DNA of 21,570 nucleotides from Nitrospirota bacterium. GTDB lineage: Bacteria; Nitrospirota; Nitrospiria; Nitrospirales; UBA8639. Both the position numbers and the translations under genes were made by a program. Of this stretch, positions 16,324-21,570 are shown piece after piece. How positions within the stretch are numbered: the stretch's first letter is position 1; each line of letters starts with the position of its first letter. The stretch lies in NCBI GenBank assembly GCA_003233615.1, contig QIMB01000146.1, positions 1 to 21,570 on the forward strand. Reading direction: 5' to 3'. Under the pieces are notes generated by a model, which did no database searches, was not told the DNA's origin, and saw only the letters and a list, made by a program, of their open reading frames with translations.

Positions 16324-16566
16324 ATGTACTCAATTACGGCAACAGAAGCTCGCAAACAGCTCTATTCACTGTTAGACGAGGTGGCGGAGTCTCATCACCC
16401 TATACAGATAACCGGCAAGCGATCATCGGCAGTCCTTATTTCTGAAGACGATTGGAGGGCTATTCAGGAAACCCTGTATCTCCAAATAATTCCTGGAATG
16501 AAAGCTTCCATAAAGAAAGGCCTAAAAACTCCGGTGGACAAGTGTGCCACGGAGCCTGGTTGGTGA
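16324..16566 (+). CDS. yefM: YefM/Phd-family antitoxin
   Basis: 80 residues from the ATG at 16324, with AAGGAT about 8 nt upstream; the upstream open frame to 16192 is not family-like. The N-terminal DNA-binding part (ITATEARKQLYSLLDEVAES) and the segment SAVLISEDDWRAIQETLYL are diagnostic. The C-terminal toxin-binding tail (IPGMKASIKKGL onward) is complete. It would neutralise a YoeB-type RNase and repress its own operon through the palindromes at 16289-16306. The stop overlaps the toxin start in GTGA. The antitoxin is intact while its toxin gene is dead, so it may persist only as a repressor or by cross-protection. Confidence 0.92.
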   Translation: MYSITATEARKQLYSLLDEVAESHHPIQITGKRSSAVLISEDDWRAIQETLYLQIIPGMKASIKKGLKTPVDKCATEPGW

Positions 16567-16829
16567 ATAAGTGGAAAGTGGTGTTCACCAAACAGGTCCA
16601 GAAAGATGCCCAGAAAATTTCCCAATCCGGTATACGATCTCAGGCGGAATAATTACTCAAAATTCTTGAATGAAACCCTTACAAACCCCCTCCTTCTTTT
16701 GGAGAGCTTGTGGGCGATTTGTCGGGCGCCTGCTCTCGCCGTATCAACATTCAACATCGCCTGGTGTATCAAATTCTTGAAGATAGTCAAACCGTAAAAG
16801 TCATTCGGATGTGAACGTATTACGAATAG
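16563..16829 (+). pseudogene. yoeB: YoeB/Txe-family toxin, inactivated by three in-frame stops
   Basis: Read through, the frame gives 88 residues of a YoeB/Txe-type ribosome-dependent RNase: VVFTKQVQKDAQKI at the start, LVGDLSGACSRRINIQHRLVYQ in the middle, and VKVIRM.TYYE at the end. The frame never shifts, but stops interrupt it: TAA at 16650, TGA at 16671 and TGA at 16812. All three fit C-to-T or G-to-A changes from Gln, Arg and Trp codons, and the usual catalytic His near the C-terminus (WTHYE) is Tyr here, again a C-to-T change. The GTG start overlaps the antitoxin stop. The truncated product of 29 residues lacks the active site. Confidence 0.88.
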
Positions 16830-17199
16830 GTGACTATGACACGTTAAGAAATAAACGAAATGAAAAGGGATTAGACCTCATACGATAATTCGTGTCTGAC
16901 CCGAATGGCACGGACATTGGAACCAACAGCACAATAAGCAGGGCCTAAATCCATTTCATGATGGCCCCCCTTTGAGCAAAAGGCAACGGAACGAATTGGC
17001 GTTCCCTGCATTCCGTTTCATCCTTTCAGGATGGAAGTGACTGCGTCATTTTACAAAACAGCCAAAGTGCCACCCCGCCGCTATGCGTGGATATTTGCCA
17101 ACCCGGAGTTTGACCTTTCAGCGTCCACGCCCCTCGATCAAAAACCCCCGCAAGAAAAACCCTGTCGCAAGCCGAAATTCAGAGGCTAAGCATTCGCCA

Positions 17200-17236
17200 A
17201 TGTAACACTACGCCGTAGTCGGTTACATTTTGAGCC
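17200..17236. repeat. ATGTAACACTA palindrome family, copy 1
   Basis: ATGTAACACTACG pairs with CGTAGT-CG-GTTACAT (imperfect by two bases), followed by TTTTGAGCC. The 15 bases GTTACATTTTGAGCC are identical to those at 21036-21050, where the palindrome is perfect. Confidence 0.7.
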
Positions 17237-17258
17237 AATTTTCGTTGCCCGGGTGCTA

Positions 17259-17276
17259 TTTTCGCTTTGGCAAAAA
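17259..17276 (+). repeat. 18-bp inverted repeat, left copy
   Basis: TTTTCGCTTTGGCAAAAA here is repeated without mismatch on the opposite strand at 21262-21279. The next bases are also similar (TCGAAA here, ACGGAAA there). Each copy sits close to a member of the ATGTAAC palindrome family. Confidence 0.72.
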
Positions 17277-17351
17277 TCGAAAATTGACGAAACGATGGAC
17301 AGGACCAAGAAGCTACGTTTATCTTGTATTTCTTCCAGCCTAAGCAGAGGT

Positions 17352-17753
17352 TTAACTTGGTTGAGGAGTAACTACAATTATAGGGTCCAAGACAATTACT
17401 GTTCGGCAAGACCACCAGCTGCATTCAAGACAATACCTCCATTCCTTCCCTTTTGGTCTAATACAACCAATTGTTATACCGAGAGCTTTCGGATTGCCTG
17501 CCCCTACAAATGAAAGAGTTTGTGATTTTTGATCTATTGTATGCTCACTTTCCTCATCGAGCCATAATAAAGCCTCTCCGCGTAATTCTTCAGGAATATC
17601 CACCTTCATTTCTATAAGAAGTGGTGTGATATCCTCACCAACCTTTACGGATTTTTTTAGCCTGGGTAATTCGTGAGAGAGTTTCCTCCCAAATTCTTCT
17701 ATTTGGTATACGGTCAAAATTGCCGATAGCAATGAATCTTCTTGATATTTCAT
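17352..17753 (-). CDS. Hypothetical protein, partner of the TIG-like gene
   Basis: 133 residues, with AAAGGAG about 11 nt before the ATG at 17753. The N-terminal two thirds are soluble and acidic (LLSAILTVYQIEEFGRKL, then PLLIEMKVDIPEELRGEA). The last 40 residues are rich in Cys, Trp and Val (RYCLECSWWSCRTVIVLD), quite unlike the rest; a CXXC-like cluster could bind metal. No family was recognised. It follows the TIG-like gene by 59 bp on the same strand, so the two were probably one operon. A frameshift near the C-terminus cannot be excluded. Confidence 0.6.
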   Translation of the reverse strand: MKYQEDSLLSAILTVYQIEEFGRKLSHELPRLKKSVKVGEDITPLLIEMKVDIPEELRGEALLWLDEESEHTIDQKSQTLSFVGAGNPKALGITIGCIRPKGKEWRYCLECSWWSCRTVIVLDPIIVVTPQPS

Positions 17754-17812
17754 AATAATGAGTCTCCTTTAGCTTTAGTTTTGCACTGCAGCCTTAACAG
17801 AATCTATTAAAG

Positions 17813-19703
17813 TCACAATTGCACACGGTTGTAGCGCAAGGTAATACGGTATTTACTATCTTCCTTATCACTGACATATTCGCGTTTTTCTGTGTACTGA
17901 AAATCTTTATTGAGTGCTTCTGCCTTGACATCGATGCCTCCAGGCGATGTATAGCTGATGGGGGCAGGCGCAGGGAAATTGATACTTGTTCGTGCTTCTA
18001 AATCCAACGCACTTAGGGCAATGGTATCTTCAATAATTAAATCTGCTCGTCCAAAATATGCAACAAGTAAATTTACGGCAAAAGTAATAAGACCAGCAAT
18101 GGCAGCACCCCATGCGGTGCTTGCTCCAAGCGCAATAGCGAAAGCCCCCCCCGAGGCTCCAAGCCCATTTGAAATATATTTCCAATTACTTTTCATGACT
18201 TCAACGAAGGCATCTTCAAAGGCTTCTACTTCTTGCTCATAAAGTTCATCATTATCAATCTCATGGCCGAGAATTACGATGACAACGCCTGCAATGTTAT
18301 TTTGCTGAAATAGCACACGGCTCATGTCACGTGTGTTCCCAGAATCCAGTTCATCAAATTTAAAAGGTGGGATAGTCGATATCTCTCCTAATTCGCCATC
18401 CAGTGTGATGGCGGTGGTTAATACCCTGATCCCAACTTCATCAGAACCAAACCATGCTGGAGAGGTTTCCTTGATTGCCTTGAGTTCTTCAGTCGCAATC
18501 TGATAAGTCGTCGTGCTGGGTAATACAACGCGAATGAATTGTTCTTGTGAGATAATTCCTTCGCCATCTAGCGGCATAATTACCCTGATACTATAAAAAC
18601 CTGTTGGCAAATCGGACGGAATAGTGAACAAGATTTGATCTTTTACGCGACTATCTTCTATGACACGTTCGATACCGTTTATGGTTTCGGTTAGTCCAGT
18701 TGTTAGATCACCGCAAACAAGTGCATCAACCTCCCGCACCACTGTACCTGGCTCCTTGGCCGTAAGGCGTACCTTTCCATTTACACTGAAATAATTGAAG
18801 CCTTGAAGTAAACTGCTTCACCCAGTTGAATTTCAGGCACACGCAAACAAACACCATTGACGCTATTCCCTGGACAATTCGCTGTTTGTTGGGCACAGTT
18901 CAGAACAACTTTTTCACCTTGAATTTCTGGTGTGCAAACTTCCTGGATTTCATCTTCTCGATATTCGCCGAGAGATAATGGCGGCGAATATAGGTTGGTT
19001 CGTAGCCCATTGACCGCTGAGATATTTATAATTAAAGGAGTGCCCACATCATCATCATTATTATCGGGGCGCTGGCGAAAAAGTCCAGGACGCTCTGAAT
19101 CGAAACAATCAGGATCATCGAAATAGTAAATACTGGCACGCTGAATTAGTTCTTTTGCAACGAATGATGTGAGTTGATTAGCAGTGATAGGCACATCCCG
19201 TAGTTGTTCAATTTCTGTGGAAAACAATCGTGATGTGTGCGAGTCTGAGTCATATTTTTCGAGGGTACACTTCAGAATTTCATGAGTTGAAGTGGGTAGT
19301 TTCTCAAAGATAGCAAATGCACGCTCTTCCAACTCATTTGCTGGTTCAAACCCTGCTAGAAAACGGCGTGCTTGATGGAAAAACGTGGCCGCTAAAACAC
19401 TTGGGACTTTATTATTAGCCAGAAGGGCACTTAGCCTTGTTTGGAAATTTTGTTTTGGCTTATGTCCTTCAACGAAAGGTATGCAATCCGAATAGTCAGT
19501 TTGTTGGATTGGAGCTTCATCTCCATGCTTTGTTTTTGATGATGACGAACAATTGTATATGTTTATTGCATCAACATTGTTGATGTGTATATGAACATTA
19601 CAGTTACCTGGCCCATGGTCATTTAACGAGTCATTGTCTTGCTGGGATCCACAAGTTTGGGATTCTTGTTCATATTTTTTAGGTCTTTATTAAGGCTTGC
19701 CAT
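17813..19703 (-). pseudogene. Large TIG-like protein gene with two -1 frameshifts
   Basis: Reconstructed length is about 630 residues. An ATG at 19703 with AGGAG upstream opens MASLNKDL, then the frame needs a -1 shift at the A6 run (19675-19680) to continue as YEQESQTCG and VHIHINNVDAINIYNC. A helical domain follows (LSALLANNKVPSVLAATFFHQARRFL). After GEAVYFK a second -1 shift at about 18800-18803 leads into GFNYFSVNGKVRL, an IPT/TIG-like beta sandwich ending in DLPTGFYSIRV. A glycine/alanine-rich hydrophobic region (GASGGAFAIALGASTAWGAA, then IAGLITFAVNLLVAYFG) and a beta-rich tail close the protein. There is no signal peptide. The fold calls are from pattern only; the function is unknown. 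Confidence 0.75.
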
Positions 19704-19798
19704 ATTATTTTGCTCCTAATGAAAATGCAGTCTATAGGACTGATCGAACCCTTTCTAGAATTCATACCTCATCCCCCATTTTTATTTTTTGATAAAGA

Positions 19799-19819
19799 CC
19801 TCCGCAGCAAGCTACGGGG
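19799..19819. repeat. CCTCCGCAGC hairpin repeat
   Basis: CCTCCGCAGC-A-AGCTACGGGG is a compact stem-loop. It resembles the widespread CCCCGCAGC...GCTGCGGGG repeat of environmental genomes; that relation rests on memory. Confidence 0.45.
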
Positions 19820-19941
19820 AATAGCAAGCTTAACTCATCCAAAGCATACTGAAGAGCGATATAAGCAACGCGACTTTGTTCAGAAAAAAATGGCCTTTAT
19901 CTTTTAAATACTATCGACGTAAAGTAGAGGATAAAACTTGG

Positions 19942-20009
19942 AGCCCCCTAAGGCCAACCGATAAAAACACTTGTTCGGTTTAGGGCCGTCTAGGTATTTT
20001 TTTGGGGCT
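19942..20009 (-). terminator. Nested stem-loop downstream of the Cys-rich gene
   Basis: An outer AGCCCC/GGGGCT pair encloses GGCC/GGCC and a perfect AACCGA/TCGGTT stem (19956-19961 and 19975-19980). It sits just after the minus-strand stop at 20015, where a terminator is expected. In the minus-strand direction a run of A rather than U follows the outer arm, so it is not a textbook intrinsic terminator. Confidence 0.4.
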
Positions 20010-20014
20010 AGAAC

Positions 20015-20615
20015 TTATTTGGCGAATAAAGCAGCTCCGAGGGCACCATGATCCCTGCACGGGTCATTACAGTTTGGATCCGTACAACACAGTGCTATTG
20101 TCATTCCTTCATCTATCACACAGGTCGCGCAAGGAGGTCCGTCATAAAGACCGTCTTTTTTTCTATTTAAGACGATAGAAAGGGAAATTATTTGACCATT
20201 TTCAAGTTTGAGCTCTTTCGCAAGGTAAGATTTTGAGAATGAAAGATTTACTGCTTTAAGTATTTCCTGATCTTTATTAGCCACTCTGGTCATTGAATCA
20301 AATTCTGCTTTGGTAGGAAATAAATCTGAATTTATTTTGCCATCCGGCAATGATTGGCTTCTTTGAGTACAAGTGCCATGTGTCGACCCCCCCTGGATTG
20401 GGTTTCCATGTGCCTGGAGGTGTTAGTGCCTTACATTTTGCCTTGCAATCTGCATTATCGGTGCAGGTAAAAGTCGTATTGGTTTGCACCTGTACAGTTG
20501 CAGCGAATGAACTGTTGACTCCGCCAATAAAAATCAATAGCCCAACTACCGTAACGATAAGTTGAAATTTTTTCATCACACTCTCACAATCATTGTCTTT
20601 GTAATCATCTTTCAT
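20015..20615 (-). pseudogene. Secreted Cys-rich protein, frame broken at a G7 tract
   Basis: The ATG at 20615 has GGAAGG upstream (7 nt spacing). The signal peptide (MKKFQLIVTVVGLLIFIGG) is cleaved near SSFA. The mature start has a Cys spacing CTDNADCKAKC, as in small disulfide-stabilised folds. The frame then stops making sense at NPGGVDTW; deleting one G of a G7 run (20387-20393) gives NPGGSTHGTCTQRSQSLPDGK and continues to 20015 as one 199-residue protein ending in a Cys-rich tail (CATC, CCTDPNC, CRDHG). The two halves overlap in different frames, which supports a single gene. Slippage in G7 could be a sequencing error, a mutation or a phase switch. The function is unknown. Confidence 0.72.
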
Positions 20616-20880
20616 AGCTTTACCTTCCTTCGTATTGAGTGAAAAAAGAAAAGAGTAGTTGAACTCCTTCCAAAATAAATCAGTACAAATGTTTGCATAT
20701 TGGTCTACTCACCCCGCGAGAGTTCATATCAAAAATGAATATGATGATCTGTTCAATAAGCAGGATTCATTCCACAACCTGAAAACCGAAATATTTGAAG
20801 ACAGAACAGCGTATTCCCTTTAAATAATGAAGGGAATTGCAGAAGGAGAAAGAAAGGCAGGACAGACAGGATTTCCGAAT

Positions 20881-20923
20881 ATTGTATCCAATGAGATACA
20901 TATATTATCTCTTAAGATACAAT
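20881..20923. repeat. Long imperfect hairpin upstream of the Cys-rich gene
   Basis: ATTGTATC pairs with GATACAAT, and inside it GAGATA pairs with TATCTC around a 7-nt AT loop, with unpaired four-base bulges. It lies about 270 bp upstream of the Cys-rich gene's start. Confidence 0.6.
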
Positions 20924-21013
20924 TATGCAATATGGTCACATGACCGAAACGGGTGAGTAGATCGAAGGGATTTCACCCCTTCAATTACCCCCGACCAAGG
21001 GTTTTTTGTGCCC

Positions 21014-21050
21014 ATGTAACACTATGGGCCATAGTGTTACATTTTGAGCC
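21014..21050. repeat. ATGTAACACTA palindrome family, copy 2 (perfect)
   Basis: ATGTAACACTATGG-G-CCATAGTGTTACAT is a perfect 14-1-14 palindrome followed by TTTGAGCC. It is the best copy of the family also present at 17200-17236 and, more weakly, at 21098-21129. Confidence 0.75.
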
Positions 21051-21097
21051 TGTTTTATCCTGAAAGCACCCATTTTTCCTGCTTTCGAGGCTTCGAA

Positions 21098-21129
21098 ATG
21101 TAACCGTTCTCCTAAGCGAAGTGTTACAT
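21098..21129. repeat. ATGTAAC palindrome family, copy 3 (divergent)
   Basis: Only the outer arms ATGTAAC and GTTACAT are kept, with 18 bp between them. It begins where the TTTCGA/TCGAAA hairpin ends. Confidence 0.5.
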
Positions 21130-21132
21130 CTT

Positions 21133-21149
21133 ACCCTCTCAACTAGGGT
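21133..21149. repeat. 17-bp direct repeat, unit 1
   Basis: ACCCTCTCAACTAGGGT, repeated without change at 21208-21224, 75 bp away. Each unit can fold by itself (ACCCT/AGGGT). Confidence 0.75.
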
Positions 21150-21170
21150 CCACCTGAAAAGCGACTTCCA

Positions 21171-21193
21171 AAACCCCCATGTTTAGGGGGTTT
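21171..21193. terminator. Perfect 8-7-8 hairpin
   Basis: AAACCCCC-ATGTTTA-GGGGGTTT lies between the two 17-bp direct repeats. The GC-rich stem flanked by T and A runs is terminator-like on both strands, though no gene ends right before it. Confidence 0.45.
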
Positions 21194-21207
21194 GTGTATG
21201 GCGTGAC

Positions 21208-21240
21208 ACCCTCTCAACTAGGGTGTACCCTAATTGAGAG
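21208..21240. repeat. 17-bp direct repeat unit 2 with inverted third copy
   Basis: The unit at 21208-21224 is followed after two bases by ACCCTAATTGAGAG, an inverted copy with one mismatch, so 21211-21240 forms a 14-2-14 hairpin. Confidence 0.72.
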
Positions 21241-21261
21241 TTTAAGAATTTCTATTTCCGT

Positions 21262-21279
21262 TTTTTGCCAAAGCGAAAA
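21262..21279 (-). repeat. 18-bp inverted repeat, right copy
   Basis: Inverted, exact match of the 18-mer at 17259-17276. Confidence 0.72.
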
Positions 21280-21463
21280 AAGAAATCTCCGCAACGAGTC
21301 TTTCCCCGAATATCCCTCTTCAATAGGGGTCTTTCCCCACAAATAATAATCACTCTCTATCAGCCGCTTCCGTTTTCCAACGCCATTTTTGGCACGCTCA
21401 TTTAGGGTGGACACTTGTGGCGAGGGTGCATTTCCCCCTGTGTTTTCGCCGTGTTTCGCCATC

Positions 21464-21493
21464 CATATCTGATAACATCCTTTATCAGATATG
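21464..21493. repeat. Perfect 12-6-12 hairpin
   Basis: CATATCTGATAA-CATCCT-TTATCAGATATG. It has no T-run, so it suits a protein-binding or recombination site better than a terminator. A 95-codon minus-strand frame that starts near it (21214-21501) has no ribosome binding site and runs through repeats, so I do not call it a gene. Nothing else was seen up to the window end. Confidence 0.6.
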
Positions 21494-21570
21494 AAACTCA
21501 TGCCCGTAGAAAGTTCCCCATCATGACCAATATTCTCGACCTGCTGACCTCTGCGAATAATTCCTCTGAA

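Larger units (their letters stand above)
16830..17351. other. Intergenic with hairpins and the left repeat of a bracketed block
   Basis: No gene was found; short open frames at 17179-17424 (minus) and 17253-17513 (plus) lack ribosome binding sites and overlap each other. Local hairpins include GGAACG-AATTGG-CGTTCC (about 16989-17006) and CATCCT-TTC-AGGATG (about 17019-17033). The palindrome family member at 17200-17236 and the 18-bp repeat at 17259-17276 lie here. The stretch resembles mobile or recombining DNA rather than a promoter. Confidence 0.5.
19704..20014. other. Intergenic with two stem-loops
   Basis: No gene; a 65-codon plus-strand frame from 19710 has no support. It contains the hairpin at 19799-19819 and a terminator-like structure downstream of the Cys-rich gene. 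Confidence 0.5.
20616..21213. other. Hairpin-dense noncoding DNA
   Basis: No credible gene. Perfect or near-perfect stem-loops follow each other: 20813-20837 (ATTCCCTT/AAGGGAAT), 20881-20923, 20934-20945 (GGTCA/TGACC), 20964-20982 (GAAGGG/CCCTTC), 21014-21042, 21083-21098 (TTTCGA/TCGAAA), 21098-21129 (ATGTAAC/GTTACAT) and 21171-21193 (AAACCCCC/GGGGGTTT). An 11-bp inverted pair, TCTACTCACCC (20704-20714) and GGGTGAGTAGA (20951-20961), brackets part of it. Confidence 0.6.

Noticed and set aside
17179..17513. Overlapping open frames on both strands (81 and 86 codons)
   Set aside because: They lie across the repeats and the 3' end of the 133-residue gene, without ribosome binding sites.
20700..21500. 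CRISPR array
   Set aside because: The repeats are few, of different kinds and irregularly spaced; no series of equal repeats and spacers is present.
21214..21501. 95-codon minus-strand open frame near the window end
   Set aside because: It runs through the inverted 18-mer and other repeats, lacks a ribosome binding site, and has an unconvincing composition.
16830..21570. Integron cassette array with attC sites
   Set aside because: The palindromes begin ATGTAAC and end GTTACAT, which does not fit the RYYYAAC/GTTRRRY core ends, genes lie on both strands, and no integron integrase is present.

Overview
The window reads as chromosomal DNA of a free-living, didermic bacterium. The left part looks most like Nitrospira or a close relative: the gene mix includes a DUF3565 protein, a zinc-ribbon protein of a type I associate with Nitrospira, RmuC, an exported PCMT and a cupredoxin/carboxypeptidase-regulatory protein. 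Exported proteins and lipoproteins are common. This placement is inference from gene content; no rRNA or other phylogenetic marker is present.

Layout. Positions 1-350 hold no gene, but at 224-278 there is the 3' part of a tRNA-Lys(CTT) gene on the minus strand, cut inside the D-arm. This is what an integrated island leaves at one end, and the geometry puts the island on the high-coordinate side. From 350 to 2650 a cupin gene is present twice: one copy frameshifted (351-709), one intact (2189-2548), with an anchored retropepsin-like protease between them. From 2814 to 5520 three minus-strand genes follow: a 132-residue protein with a hydrophobic C-terminus, a helical lipoprotein and a kinesin-light-chain-type TPR lipoprotein. 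Next come a radical SAM gene with two frameshifts (5791-6813), DUF3565, a zinc-ribbon protein, an exported carboxypeptidase-regulatory-like protein, rmuC, and a large exported protein with an amicyanin-like copper motif. A signal-bearing pcm (plus strand) is overlapped at its 3' end by a small antisense ORF.

A complete insertion sequence (13384-15120, with terminal inverted repeats and a TAATTA target duplication) marks the change to visibly AT-richer accessory DNA. That part (15121-21570) has two small plus-strand hypotheticals, a YefM/YoeB-type module whose toxin carries three in-frame stops, a block of minus-strand genes (a ~630-residue TIG-like protein with two frameshifts, a 133-residue partner and a secreted Cys-rich protein with a G7 frameshift), and a dense set of perfect hairpins. 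Two repeat types bracket roughly 17.2-21.3 kb.

Intergenic DNA carries small mobile-looking elements: an inverted pair of ~170-190 bp MITE-like sequences (5563-5728 and 11609-11800), another element with 19 bp terminal repeats (6923-7085), and two stem-loop repeats. Broken genes are frequent (cupin copy 1, radical SAM, YoeB, TIG protein, Cys-rich protein). Two of the breaks lie in homopolymers, so sequencing error must be excluded for those, but the three transition-type stops in YoeB look like real decay. I see no CRISPR array, no integrase and no clear defence operon. The best candidates for something undescribed are the 17.2-21.3 kb bracketed block and its genes.
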